From contig VXAY01007401.1 in assembly GCA_013399855.1 (NCBI GenBank), positions 70,085 through 134,084 on the forward strand: 64,000 bases of DNA, written 5' to 3'. Below are positions 1-13,381 of this stretch, piece after piece (the stretch's first letter is position 1; every line of letters starts with the position of its first letter). Under the pieces are notes generated by a model, which was given only the letters and a program-made list of their open reading frames with translations, made no database searches and had not been told where the DNA came from. A program made the position numbers and the translations under genes. The stretch comes from Oxyruncus cristatus. Lineage: Eukaryota; Chordata; Aves; Passeriformes; Cotingidae.

Positions 1-3000
1 TGGTCTGAGCACAGCTCTACAGCAGCACAGCTCTGGGATCTGCCAGGTTCCTGCTTCCCCACCAAGTAGGAGGATGGGGTGCTCCAGGTTGCACAGGGTT
101 AGTGAAGGATCTGGTTTTGGGTCCTGCACAGACCTGCTGTGCCTAAGCTCCAGACAGGGAAGCATTTGCAGGTCCTGCCTTGCTGCTTCCCTGTTGCCCA
201 GGGCCAGCGTGGGGAGAGCTCCATTTTGGAATATCTTTCCAGCTTAGGGAATCATCAAGCTCTGTGGGTGTGCTGGTACATCTGGAGCTGGTCTGTACTG
301 GTGGCTGTGGCACTGGGAATCTCTGCCTGGAGCCGTGGCTCCTGGCTGGTGTGTGAGGGAGGCTCTGGGAGTGAATGAACAGGCTCTCCCGGGGGTGTGA
401 ATGGGCTGTGGCAGAGGGAGCCAGGAGCCACAGGGCTGAATTCCTACTCCACACGCTTCCTATTTGCGCAGCTCAGGCCCGGTGCTCGCATTCCTGGTTT
501 ATTAGCTGAAGACACAACCCACTCCAGGAGGGCAAACACAAACCTGACCCGGCTCCTGGGTTGTGCAAGGACTGAGCATGTGAGGAACAGTGTGTGTTTG
601 TGTCCAGCATGGCCACGCTGCTCGAGCAGGATCAGGGGATTGAGGAGCTGCGGGGGAGGCTCACAGGGAGGGATGTTCCTTGTTGCATTTACAACCAGAG
701 GTGGGACAAATCTGCCAAATTATTCTTCGCCAAACAACCCAGAGTGGTGTTTTCTGAACTTCCCATAGCTGCTAATGACATTTTTTTAACGTCAGAATAC
801 AATAAGTGAGATTGGAGGAACCTTCATTTAGTTAAAGATTAATTTGCTTTACTTGGGAATGAAAAAATTCATAATGAAAAGTTGGAGGCTTTTTGGTTTT
901 GTTTGTTCGTTTGTTTTTGTTGTTACTAAGTACCACAACTTTTGTTCCCAAGATAATTGGGCACATCCAAAATGCCATTTCCATTTAGGAAAAAGGTTCC
1001 TCTGAGTAAGCTCTGAGCAGTTACTCCATCCCAGGAGAAAACTTGGGCTCAACAGTTTTGAAGTGGCAAAGAGAAAAGGTTCACTGGAGATGCTGAGCAG
1101 TGTCAGAGGTGGCAGATCCCTCCCCACAGCATCCCTGTCACTAACTGCCATCCCAAATTCCCAGCCAGCAGCACCCGGAGCAGTGCCTGCACCTCCCAGT
1201 ATCTCCAGTCAGGGCTGAGCTGAGCCAGCGTGTTCCCTGTCTTACTCACTGCTGGGGTTTGACCTGCAGGAACCAACAGGAATGTTGGCTTCCGATTTTT
1301 CATCCAGCCCTGTTTCCAATTGGAGTATTAAATGTCCAAGGCTTTGAATAAAGGGGTCACCCACACGGCAGCGTGGAGGGGAGCCGGGTAATCTGAACCT
1401 GGAATCTCGTGTGGGAAAGGGACCTGAAGAAAGGAGCTGAAATGGCCCTGAGGGAGCAGTGCAGCAGCACAAGGGACTTATTCAGGGCTGGCAGTGCAGA
1501 TGGGGAATTAACGGCTTGGGCAAGGAGGCTGGATCTTTGCTGGACCTCAGGCTTTGTCTCCAGTGGGATGAAAGCTTTAAAGACAGGATGCTGAGTGGCA
1601 CCGTTCCGGTGTGGGCGCTGCTGGGAGACAAGGGGGTCTGTGGAGACTTCAGAGGTCAATTCACGACCACTGAACATAACTTACTCCTCCGTCGGTGTGC
1701 GCTGCCTGGCCAGGGCCAAGCAGCCTCCCATGGAGCCTCCCTGCCCGCTGCTCCCCAGGGAGACGATCCCTGTCCGGGGCCAGGCCGGGCAGGAAGTGGC
1801 TCTTCTCTTTGTGCCGGTGCCCCGTGTCCTGTTACGGCGCCGAGGCCTGGCTTGGGTTACAGGGGTGCAGTGTCAAGTGATCGCGCCTCAGCCTCCAAAA
1901 TCCCCTTCCGGCCCTGCGCCCTGTCTGTCCCAGAAACGGGTGTACTGAGCGCAGAGTGGGCAGGCTGTACCCCGCGGGGCGGATCTCACAGGTTTGGCCC
2001 GGGGTGCAGCAGGGACAGACGGAGCCAAACGGAAAAACTGCTGCTTCCCACAGCCCCCCAAGAAATCACTGCCACATCAAACTGCCCTGGGCTCAGCAGC
2101 TTCTCCTGGCTGTGCTGCCTGATCCCTCTGGAGAGGCAGCGCTGTCCGAGCAGCCGTGGGAGCAGCCGAGGGCACACCTGCAGGAGCCCAACAGAGACCC
2201 CGCCCGAAGGGTGGCAGCAGCTCTGCTGCTGGGGGAGCACGGGGCAGAAGCGCTTCCTGCCAGCCCCTCCCGGTGCTTCTGCCCCGGCCTCACTGGTTCC
2301 CCCCAGGCTTTCAGCCAGGCTGAGCAGACGCCCGTAAGCCGAGAAGCCGCCTAAATTATTGACGGGGTGCATTAACATTTATTCAGCCGCTGGCTGTGCG
2401 GGGAGGAAGGTGGCAACTTGATAGGTGCCAGCCATTCCCCTGCTGCCAGCTGAGCTGGGGATTGCTCCTGCAGCCACAGACCCTTCCAGAACGTGGAGCT
2501 GAACAAACGGGATGCTGTGTTGCTAAGGGGGGAGGAAAGGATGAGTGTCCTGCTCCCCTGAGAGCTGGGAAACTCCACTGAGGGTGGCTGACCAGTTAGA
2601 AAGTGCATCGAACTCTGGCAGGGACAGAGCCAGGGGAGGGTATCTCGGGGCTTTAAGCCAATTTCTTTGCAGAATTCCCTTTGGTTATCTCTGCCCATCC
2701 CTCTGTGCTCACCACAGTGAAGAAGACATGGTGCTGGGCAATGTACTTAGTGATCAAGGCAACTTCAACAGGCCCAGGGTGACACCAGGGCCAAAAGCCC
2801 GTGTCCTGTGACCTTCACACTATGTCCTGGAGCCCCCAGGGCAATCCCCACCTTCATCTTCCAGTTGCCTTTCTGTGCACAGCCTGGAGCTGCTGCTCTG
2901 CTCCAACTTCACCACCACGATTTTAAATATCCCTCTCCAGGGTCTCACCTGAGGTGCGTTCAATATTCCCAATAAGCCCTTGTTGATCCCGGGGACACCT

Positions 3001-5339
3001 TGGCCCTCAGGTAACATTGTGTACCTGCAGTTGGCACCCGTGTCATGTAAGGCCAGTAGTGTTGTAGAAAAAAACATCTTTGGAACGCTGAACCCAAGGC
3101 CTTGTTTAGCAAGAAATAATATTTAGACACCTGTGTGCTTTGGAATATCCGGGATCATTACCCAGCAAGCTTTAAATGCAGTGGATGCCTGTGTGCTGGG
3201 AATCTGGGAGTCACTGCACTCATTTCTTGGAGGTCTGGCAGTGTACACAGACTGAGGGTCCGGCCTGATTGCACTGGAGAAAAACGGGAATATGGAAAGT
3301 CTTGTCAGCTCCAAACGTCCCTAAGCAGCATCATAATCACATAATGAAGGCCAGCTCGGTTTGGCGTGATTTGTTTCATTAGGCAGCATAATTCTCCCTG
3401 GAATTTTAGTTCGTGCCTGCCCTCTACCCCCAAATGTGCCAGCTCACAGCAGAAATTAATGCTGGGGGAGGGAGGATCTGAGTGGGAAGGGGACCAAGAC
3501 ATTTAAATATTGGTTTGCACGTGCTGAGTGCCCTTTCCTGAGTTAACGGGTGGGCTTCCAGTGCTGCCAAGCAAAATCCCTCTGGATATGCTCGTGCCAG
3601 GAGCTGAGCTGGCCAACAGCCTTGGATTTGTGCAGGGAATGCCTGCAGGGCTTGTTCTGTGCTCCAGCAAAGCCAGGGAAATAATAGGCAGCTGCTTTAC
3701 TCCTCATGAGGATTTGGCCTGGGGACGTACAGTCCTCCTCTAAGGTTTGCTGGAATTTGGTCAAAGAGGTCCCAACCCTGGTGAAATTTGCTTTTAGGGT
3801 GTGTTCATGTGAAAAAATGTGAAAGATGGAATTCTGTGTTGAAAAGTGCCTATTTGAGAGCTGTGTTTGTTCTAAAGGCAGTCTGTCAGCCTTTCCCCGG
3901 CTGGATTTTGTGGCAGAGGGATCCTGGGGTTGCTCCCTGTGCCGTGGCACCACCAGCCTTGGGCTCAGCATTAGATCCCGCCCTGGAACCCTGTGGGCTC
4001 GGAGCCCTGGGCCCCTGTCCCCATGGGTGCCCACCCACACACCTGCATGGCTCCAACACCACTGTCAGCTCCTGGGTTTGTTTTTGCACCTCTCTCTACT
4101 CCTGTTTACCTGGGAACCACAGTCCTGCCCCGATGGGATGTGCCAGAGTTTCAGTGCACAGCTAAAGGAATGATGCCATTGGAGGCAGGAGGAGTTTGTC
4201 TGAACTAGCAGCCCTGTGTGCACTCAAAATTGCCACACCTCATCCTCTTGCTTCTTTATCACGGATCCTTCCATCTCCAGAAGTGACTGACATGGTTAAA
4301 CCCCAACTTGGCACCTGCCCATCCTGCAGCATCCAGGGCAGCCCAAATCTCTGCTCTACCTGTATCCCCACATTTCATTTCTTGGCAGCTAATTGAAGTT
4401 ACCAATGGCTTTGTTTAAAACTAAGTACAGCCCCCACTGCCATCCCATTTCTCCCCAATGAGATAAGTCACTCGTGGGACACTGCTGCAGGTTACTCCAC
4501 TTGGACAAACCTCCAGCCAAAACCCTGTGGCAGCCAGAGTCACTTCCCAGGGACAAACAAACCACCTTGGCAGCTCATAGCTGCTGAGGGCGATTTCTGA
4601 TCAAATGGATCTCCAAGGAGAAGCACACACTGCCTGTTCATTCCCAATTAAACATCAACCAGGTAAAATCCATTGCTCTCAGAAGGAAGAGTTTGCAGGC
4701 TCAGAATCCCCAAGAGCTGCGAGCGTTCCCCCAGACAACTCCCATCTTCTTATCCAGGGAATAGCTGAAGGAGGTGCTTTCTCACACGACTTTCTGCTTG
4801 TTCAGCCCACCCCACAGGCCAAATCTTCCCCTGGGGAACACTGAAAGAGCTGCTCAGATCAAGACTAACTGTGTTTGGTACCTAATGTTCTCCGTGGTGG
4901 TTTGTGAACAAGCTGCCTCTTGGGCTGTGCACAAACACCCATCCTACCCATTCCCTGCACTTCCAAAGAGCCAAAGGGCACCGGAGTTTTCATGGTTCAC
5001 TGAGTAGTTAGAAGAGGATAATCATTAACCTGCTGAGGACAGTCTTTCTTTTGTGAGGTCCTTTATCAGGGGATCTTTTGAACAGAGCTGGGGAGGATCT
5101 GGATGAGGGGAAGCACTGTTCTGTTCCCACAAAATCTCAGCTGGCCCCAGTGCGGGCGGTGTTGGCACAGACATAAGATGTGTTTTTGCCACCAGGTCAG
5201 GCCAGCCTGTCATGTATGGAGCACTGGATTCATGTGGCTTTGGTTGAGTTCCAGCCTAGAACTCCCCAACAGCCTGTCCAGCTCTCCAGAGGTGCCTCTG
5301 CAATAGGAAACTTTGGATATGTTTGTGGACACGACTCAC
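1..5339 (-). other. EPS8L2: EPS8L2 intron (partial)
   Basis: This stretch lies downstream of the 5340 donor and shows no further EPS8L2 exon. I looked for the expected continuation (QRKKYS, then the PTB domain) and did not find it. A GC-rich part at about 1.6-2.3 kb holds a 292-codon open frame on the plus strand, but its composition is arginine, proline and serine rich and it looks like chance. No repeat was recognised with confidence. Confidence 0.5.
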
Positions 5340-5395
5340 CGTACAGGTCCTTCGCACTCAGCTTGGAGGCTCCGTCGGCTTTGCCCATGCTGCCA
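5340..5395 (-). CDS. EPS8L2: EPS8L2 second coding exon
   Basis: The 56-bp exon is preceded by TTTTGCAG and followed by GTGAGT. It completes the split Asn codon and encodes GSMGKADGASKLSAKDLY, then the first base of a Glu codon. The KDL(F/Y)E motif precedes the PTB domain in EPS8-family proteins. It contains its own ATG (5388), which could serve a shorter isoform. Confidence 0.85.
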
Positions 5396-6562
5396 CTGCA
5401 AAAGGAGGAGGGTACAAATCAACCATTAGCTCCCAGATCTTTTTAGAATCAGCTTTCACACAGCAGCTCTGCAGCTGTCCCAGAGGGACCAGCCCTTCCC
5501 TTCCTCCCCATCACATCCATCGGATGTGGTACATCTCCGAATTACCGGGGAAAGCATTTCCTCGTGGACTGTGCCGGCGCTCCCTGTGCAACCCTACCTG
5601 TTATCCACACCACAGGCGCATGTCACTGAGCCCTGCGCTGGAAACAGGAGATGGAGCAGCCCAGCCAGGCCTGTCCCACTAGAGTTACCTCCACACGGTG
5701 TCCTGGGAAGGACAGTGCTCCAGAGGGGCTGCTTTAAGGACCCCGGCTCCCAGTGTGCCATAAGGGGCTTGTTACAGTGAACAGCCCAGGTAAATGGAGA
5801 CCCCTCCATGTTATACCTGAGTACCCCTGAACCTGAGGCAGTGTGAGAGCCAAGATTATGATCCCTTCTGAATGGACCTGTTGGAGATGTGCCCCTTTGA
5901 AGGCAGGTGCTCAGGTATAGAACGTATCCCGTGTAAAAATGTGGGAGGATGGAATTGTGTGCAAACTGCTGGGTTTTGGGGTGTCAGGTCTCTAAGCACC
6001 ACCAGGTAGGGCCACCCCCATGTCTGGGTCATTGGTAGGACTGAGCAGCCAGGAAATAACAGGGTTTCCTCTGGCAGAGGAGGATCCAAGCAGGATCTGA
6101 GGTGCTGTGGTCAGGCTGTCTGGCACAGAGCAGTAGCCTGTGGGTGCTCTGTCACCATGTCCCCCTGAGGGCAGGCAGCAATTCATGGTGCTCTTACACC
6201 GTGCAGGAAGGAGGGAGAAACCTGGTGATGTGTCTCCACTGGGAAGCTGCCCTGGGCTGCGGTAGCCCCAAGGCTGAAGGTGGAGAGGCTCCTGGTGTCC
6301 CTCTCCTCTCTCCTCCTGATATGGCCTTATCAAACCACAGCACACAGGCCAGGGGATGTGTGAGGCAGGGCCAGGTTCTGAGGTGCCCAGGGAGGGTGAA
6401 ACAAACACCAGGGACTTTGGGGACGAGCGTGAGCACCTGGAGCATCCCCTGATGGTAGGAAAGAGTGGTGGAGGAAGCCCACCATGGAGATCCTTACTTG
6501 GATGAGCCGGGGTTGCTGCTGAGGGATCCCTTGTGACTCATGTCGCTTCACAGGCCAGGCAA
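5340..6562 (-). CDS. EPS8L2: EPS8L2, first two coding exons (5' partial gene)
   Basis: EPS8-like 2 is an actin-regulating adaptor (PTB, SH3 and SAM-like domains in the full protein) that acts with EPS8-family partners at actin-rich protrusions such as stereocilia. Only its amino terminus is here. Exon 6562-6498 has a pyrimidine-rich acceptor, 21 nt of 5'UTR, ATG at 6541 and a GTAAGG donor, ending in phase 2. Exon 5395-5340 continues in phase and ends at a GTGAGT donor in phase 1. Joined, they begin MSHKGSLSSN and run through NGSMGKADG to SAKDLYE. This follows human EPS8L2 (MSQSG, then PGATNGSLGRSDG, then SPKDLFE) closely in length and position. The next exon, expected to start QRKKYS, is not found in 1-5339, so the remainder lies left of the window. 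Position also fits: in human, EPS8L2 follows TMEM80. The identification rests on about 31 residues, which is short but colinear. Confidence 0.85.
6498..6562 (-). CDS. EPS8L2: EPS8L2 exon with start codon
   Basis: The acceptor is a long pyrimidine tract ending GCTGCAG; the exon begins at 6562. The start codon is 6541-6539, and 44 coding bases follow up to the GTAAGG donor. It encodes MSHKGSLSSNPGSS plus the first two bases of an Asn codon. I chose this ATG because it matches the position of the human start and lies in the same frame. The next in-frame ATG is in the following exon, at 5388. Confidence 0.85.
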
Positions 6563-9500
6563 CTGCAGCAGAAGCAGAAGAGACAGGGTCAGTGGTTATA
6601 AAACAGACTGTCAGGTGATTTATCCCTGTGCATCCCGCCCTTCCTGCTCCGAGTTGGGGTCTCCAAGCAGACGGAGCAGTCGCGTGAGCACAGGGGGTTC
6701 CGCCCTGCTCCCAGACACCTCTCCCCGCTCTGACCTGGGCTGGAGGTGACACATCTCAGGATGCTTTCTCAAAACCTTTTTCCCCTTCTCCCTCTTGCTC
6801 ATCCCCTCGAGGCACACCCCAAATCAGTGGCATTCCAGCATGTCTTTCCCCAGCAGTGCTGCCCTGCCTAGGCTTTAACAGGGACTGAGGTGACCTTTGC
6901 CTTCCCCGTCTGTCCCTGCGCTCGTGGGTGTGTGTCCTGAGTCATTTTTCATGCCTAGAGTGCCATTTGCTTTTGTTATGTGGTAATTTTGAGCTCTACA
7001 CCAGCTGTTAAAGTATCTTTATGAGGGGATTGCCCACATAAAGAAAAGTGGAATAACTGTGAGTGCTGCTGCCCTGGCAGGACAAGGATGGAGGCAATTG
7101 GGCTGTGGTGGCTGAGTGCTTGGTGAGGGGCAGACAGGCTCAGTTCAGATTTCTTTCCTCCTCTTTCAGATAAGAATTATAAATAATGTGGGAGAAGATG
7201 TGAGAGAGATCCAGGCACTGCAGCAGAACTGCAAGAGGGGAAAAAAGAAGAGGAAAACAAGGTATAAAAAAAATCTCAGGAAATACTTTGCATTGGCATC
7301 CAAGATCTTCACCTCTGCTCCAGTGTGTGAGCTGAAGGGAAGCCAAGGCAAAGGCTGAAAGGTTTCTTAGTTCACTTCTGGAACGCTCAGGGTCACCTCT
7401 GTGCCTGGGTTGGACCCCGCTCACCTCATGATAAGGTTGTCAGAAATCAAAGGTTTCTTTAAAATGCTCATTGTTGGCTTGAGGGAAGAAGTCGCTCAAT
7501 GTCCTCAGTGGGATTTGCTGCGAGGGGACCTCTGAGTGTGCCTGGCATGTGCCAGGGGCTGCCCTGCCAGCTATGGGCAGGCACTGGAGCTTCCTCTCAA
7601 GGGTTGGTCTTCACTGAATTTAGGCTAAAGTGTGTGTAATCCCCAGGGAATACTTTGGAGTCATCCCTGACACCTGGGATTTCCCCTCTGCTGCAGGGCT
7701 TGTTGTATCATCAGCAGACCTGCCCTGGATTCCTTACGTATCCGTTTTTATTCTGTGTTGGAAACACTCGTTTGTGGTATTTTGCTCCATGTGTTTCACC
7801 CTGAGGTGAGGGCAGAGACAGTTTTCTCACTGATCTTATCAGACCTGTCAGAGGGATGTGTTTATGGAGATGCAGCTCTCCAGGTGAAGCTGCACACAGA
7901 GCGTACGGAGAACCCTGGCACATTTTGGGCTCAGCCTCACAACTTGCAGCCTCTTTACTGTCCCAGTAACCCTGCTCAGCACTGAGGCACTGCTAGAAAT
8001 GATTCTCAAGTGCATTTTGGAGCTAGTATACTAAATTCTTCCATTTCCATCTCTCTTGTGGTCAATGCTGAAGTCCCTACACACGCTTATATACAGGTCT
8101 AAATTCTTATTCACTTTAGAATAGAAACTTGGTGTTCTGCCAACCCCTCTGAGTGTAATAAAACCCATCCCTGTGCCCAAGCCTGGGTACCTGTGAATTT
8201 TTCCTCTGTTAATAGCTGTCTACTGGTTTCCTTTTACAGGCCTCAAACTGTTCCTATCTCCCAGATCTCCATGTGCATTAGCATAAGGTACCTGGAAAAG
8301 GGAACCTGTGCTCTTAAAAACCCCGCTCTGCTGTTTCCTCTGCACCACCCAATCACTTGAGTCCCACAGCAGATGATGGATGGGAATGCTTCTGCATATT
8401 AATGTCATATTTCTGGCTCCCTTTCACTTATTGCCCCAGGGCCGTGTCCTGAATGGCCTGAACTCCAGGTTACTCCAGCAGGAATGTGGCAGGAGTCTGG
8501 CCCGTGGAGCTCAGAGCTGGTCCCAGGCCCCAGCTGTGAAGCAACAGGAGGAAGCAGGGATGCAGCCAAGGTCACCCTGGTTTTTGCTTCTCCTTCCCAA
8601 GCTCTGTCCGAAAGAAACTGGGATCTGCTCCTGGAGAGGCCCATCTGGTCAAACTCTACGTGGCAGTGGCAGAGGGTCCTGCTCGGCTTTGTGGGTGAAG
8701 CAGGACCAGCCCTAAAATGAGGCAATTCTTCATCTCATGGTGGTCAATAAGGTACTGACAGGATAAGCTGGGCTCCCCAGAGGAAGGTAGGATAAGCTCA
8801 CCTGGAGGGTTGTCCTCCCTTCCAGGGTGCCTGTGTCCCAAAAAGGCCATGGAACTAGAAGCAGAGTATGTGGCTGCCCTGTCAGCATGTCCTTATCGTG
8901 CTGGGCTCCCTTTTCTCTGTTTATTCCCGCTGGTTTGCTGCCCTGCCCTTTGCCCGGCTCTCCCCGCTGCGCTCAGGGCCCTGGCTGTGCCCAGGCTGTG
9001 GTACTTAGGGAGGGTGTGGTGTGTGCTGGCCAAGTTAAACCAGGCCAGAGCCTCGTGCCAGAGCTTTTAATTCAGCGTAAATTACCTGATATTAATTGAC
9101 TCCGAGCTGGAAGACTGGGAGGGGGAAGGGCACGTTTCTGAGGGCTTGGAGACTTTATAATGAGCTTGCTAAATCAAGAGACAACTGGGCTTGAGGAAGG
9201 TGAAGGAGGGGCCGAGAGCACTTCCCCTCCAGTGTGGGCAGAGCCAAAGATGGGAGACACGAAGCTGCGGGCTAGGGGCTGGCGTTCCCCAGGTTCCCTC
9301 TCCCCATGGGAGCATCCCTAAGAGCTCCCACGGTCTGCAGCGTCTTCCAGACGTTGTCTTCTCCCTGCCCTGATCAGAGGGTTCCGATCTGCCCCTTATC
9401 TCCCAGCAGGTGTGGCTGCTCCCTCCTCCTTCCCCAGCGGGGAGAGTGCAGGGCGGGAGGAGGGAGGCAGATTTTGCCGTGCGATGTGCGGCTGTGCCGG

Positions 9501-12500
9501 CGTCGTCTTTGACTCAGCCTGAGCAAATCCAGTTTCGAGACCATCACCTGCCCTTCTGCTGGTGCAGGGCAGTGTTTGTGTGGGTCACCAGGCAAGGCAG
9601 CTAAGTGTTGCACAGTGTGGAATGAGCTAGGGACTCCAGGAGCTAAGGCAGGCTCACATTCTGTTCGCTTCTACTGGAGCGACTGCAGGGAAGTACAAGT
9701 GCACGGCTGAAGCCTGGCACTGTGACCTGTCCCAGGCCTGGAGATCCCAGAGGGACTTAGGGAGGCCAGCACAGCTCGGTGCTGAAGGACAGGGAGGTGA
9801 GTGAAGTCATTCTGTACTTTGAAGCACAGGAAACCTCACTCCCTGGCTTTCCGGCCAGCCTTATCCTTGGAGGTCAAATATCCTCCCGAAGGCACACGGA
9901 GCCGTGACAGGAGCCTGGCATTGTCTGTGCTGCACTTCAGTGCCTTTATAGCAAATGGATGCTGGCCATGCATTGTTTTGACTTTTTCTGAGTCTCTTTG
10001 AAGAGGGAACTGTGACATTGATCCCTCTTCTCCAAGGGTGGGGAAGCTCTTTGGGAGGGGAAAGACTAATATCTCCTTCTCCTCTTTGGGCTGATCTCTG
10101 CTATTGTTGTACTTTATTTTTATTAGGTATAGTTCTCCCTTATCTGCTGTGATCAGGCATTTTTGTTCTTATAGGACATGAAAGGACAAGAAAAATTCTG
10201 GATTTGGGTAAAAATTGGACAACTTGAAAATGTGAAAAAATACTGGTGGGATTTTTAGGGCTATTATTGTTATCATAACTGCCAATAACAGCAGCATCTG
10301 GTGTCTGTGAGTGTTTTTCTTGATGGGTCTAAGACCTTTAAGACTGAGATTGGGTTTGTTGGTATCAGAGAATATTAGGAAGTGATTTAGCAGCTGGTCA
10401 AAACACTACAGCTTTTGCTGGAACAGAATTAAAATATGGCAAAACCCCCAAAACCCTTAAGCTAAGTGACCTAGGAGGAATAGCAAGTTTGTCAGAGCAT
10501 GCTCTAACCCAGTTCTAACAGACCTTGTCTGCACTTCCATCAGTCATCCCTCGGAAATCTGCCTGGGGTGACAGGGCTTCCGAATTCCCTGTCAGCCATG
10601 GCAGAGGGAGTCTCCTCACCCAGAGGCTCCGGGGTTGGGCAGGGGTGAGATACACGTGATGGAAGCGCCTCCCGTGGGTCCCGCTGGGGTGAGGGGTCCG
10701 TGAGCGTATCCCGACCCCGCGGGATGGGCCGGGCAGGAATGCTGGACCGGCAACAGCCTCGGGCAGTAACATAAAGCGTCAGGGAGAAACAGGAGCTGGG
10801 CACTGCACGATGTTATCTTCTACACTTCCCAGGCCAACACAGCGCTGCCTGTTAGGGCTGCTGGGTGTTTCCATATGGGAATGTCTTGCTGCAGAAAGCT
10901 GTTTGATGGACTGTGCTGCGAAGATCAGGCTGCTCAGACCCACGGCAGAGCAGAGGGAGCACTGGCACCCTGCTCCGTGTGTCCTGCACTGTCCCTGCTC
11001 CAGACAGCCCCCCCAGCCCTGGGAGTATCCTGCTGGCTCCCACAATCTGTCCTGGTTGCTGGGATGGTATGGAAGGACCTGGCGGGTCGGGGAGGCCACA
11101 GTCCACTAACAAAACAGCTTTTGGGCGTTGGAGAGGCACTGGCATCTGTGTGCTCAGGGCTCCTCGTGTGGAACCAAGAGTCCTACGTTCACACAAACTA
11201 GTTTAGATCTCTAAAAGTCCTTGTGAGATGGACCCTTGGAGCCTGTGCTTGACCTGAGAACTTCACACGGGTCCCTGGTCCAGCCTCCTAACAATGGAAC
11301 CACCCTGCTCCTGCTTTTAGTTGCCTGTGGAGCGTGTGGAGCTGCAGGGTGTGCATGGCATGTCCCACGTTACAGCTGTGACAGTCAGACAGTCACTGGG
11401 TACGACCTGCCAGGTGTCTGGAAGGAACACTCCCTGCTCTGTACATCGGATTTTTCACATTGTGGAGATTCTCCAGAGACAAGCACCTGGATAAATATAA
11501 CCCAGCCCAGCAGGTCTGGGCAGAGAGGAACCAACTGTTCTTCAACCTCTGTGGGAGAAGTGGCAGCAGCTCTTTTGGACTGAGGCACCTCAGACCTACA
11601 GCCACCCTTGGCCCAGCTTTGGTGGACCCTGACCACCCTTGTTTGAGTCCCCTCTGGATTTACTGTTGGACCCCAGGGTCCAATTGGAGCCTTTGGAGCT
11701 CGGAAACACAAGCTGGCACCAGGGAGCAAAGTGGCAATATTGACAAATTCCTGATGGGAAATTCCCAGAGAACCTAGAGAGAGCACGAGCAGGCACCCCG
11801 TGTCCCCCCAAACACACACCCTCCTGTGTCCATAGGGGATCCACAGACAGACCTTGGAGGCCCTTGGTGCCCACAGGTTGGAGTGGGAGAGGAGGGCTCT
11901 GTATCAAAAACTAGGAGCCTTTACATTCCTGCCAGAAAGTAAAACCTTCCCTCCCAGAACTACAACCAAAAGCAAGTCTAGACAGTGCCCTGCTCTATAA
12001 ATACCCAGGGAAAATGCACAAACAGCCAGTCTCCAAGATCTTGGGGAAAAACTGGAAGCTGACTCCACCACCCCTTGGAAAGAGTTGTTTTCAGAGTCCC
12101 CGTGCTGAGTCACAGCTCCTGGATTTACACTTTTCCTCTCTGTTGGAGGAATTCCGCAGAGACTGGGTGGAGGGAAAACAGGGAGCAGGTTTGGGCTTGC
12201 TGTGTGTCTTGCCAGGGGTTCCAGGGTGAGCATTACCCACGCTTGGGCTGCAGTTTAGAAAGCTGGAGAGCCAGGCCCAGAAATAGTGTGTTAAATATTA
12301 ATGGATGCTTTTGGAAAATGGAAGGAGACAGAGGAGTGTTCCTCGTATAAAAGCTCATTAAATGGTTTAAATTAAAAGACCCCAGTTGAAAACTACCCGA
12401 CTGGGAGAAAGTGTCACATGGGTCACTTGAAATCCCCAGGAATGAAAACCAGCATGACTGGGGGGGGGTTGACCAGCCAGACTCAATGACAGTGTTCCCT

Positions 12501-13234
12501 TGGCTTCCCGGGAAGAGAGGGGAGCTGTGAGGAATTTCGTAGCTTTTTTCCTCTATCCTGTTTTTATTTTGTACCCACACCTTCTGTGAGCTCAGCCTGT
12601 CCCTGGCACCACCCAGCTCCTGGGAGGTGGGAGCCAAGGAGCTGTGGGAGGCTGGAGCTGGCTGTGGGACTGTCTGGGCAGGATGTGAGGGACCTGTGGG
12701 TGTGGCACTGCTGGTACCCAGAAAGGTCGCTGAAGAAAGCACTGGAAGAAAGGTGGTTGTCACGCTGAAGGTTTCTGTGCCCTGTGTCCTTATTCACCCC
12801 ACACCCCAGGAATGTTCCCGTGTCCTGTCCTGGAGCTGTGCTCTGGGCAGAGAGGGGGGCAGAGCTGGGGTTTTCAGAAGTGCGAAGGATTGAAAGGGAG
12901 CCTTTTTCACTGCTCTGTGTAGAAATCGGGACTCGGACATCAGGCCAGTAAAAATAGGGAGTGACTCTGGCTGTGTGTGTCATACTGCAGAGCAGGATGG
13001 GTAACAGCCCCAGCCCAGCCTGCAGGAGGGCGTTGAATCGCCTCTGTGTTCAGGAAAAACACCAGAATCCTGTGTGTGACCGTCTGTGTGTTCGTGTCCC
13101 TGGCTGCAGGCACTAGAGCTGTTCCTCATGTGCGCCTCCTGTATAGCTGGAATATTTCTCTGATGTCTTTTCCAAGCTTGAAGGCATCTGTGGAACAGCT
13201 GGGAGAGTCGGTGAAAGGTTGGCACCGGTGGGGG

Positions 13235-13381
13235 TTGTGGACTCCCCATCCCTGGAAGTGTCCAAGGCCAGGTTGGACTCGGAGCAACCTGGGCTGGTGG
13301 AAGGTGTCCCTGCCCATGGCAGGGGCATGGGAACATGATCTTTAAGGTCCCTTCACATCCCAACCATTCCAGATTCTAGGA
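13235..13381 (+). repeat. CR1 LINE fragment, 3' end, plus orientation
   Basis: The sequence shows the hallmark 3' part of avian CR1: catccctggaagtgtccaag, then a gtgtccctgcccatggcagg block, and a tail resembling ttaaggtccc followed by ccattcc and gattct. Divergence is moderate, so it is not a recent insertion. Confidence 0.85.

Noticed and set aside
1459..2337. 292-codon plus-strand open frame
   Set aside because: GC-rich composition, no recognisable domain, overlapping frames equally open on the same stretch.
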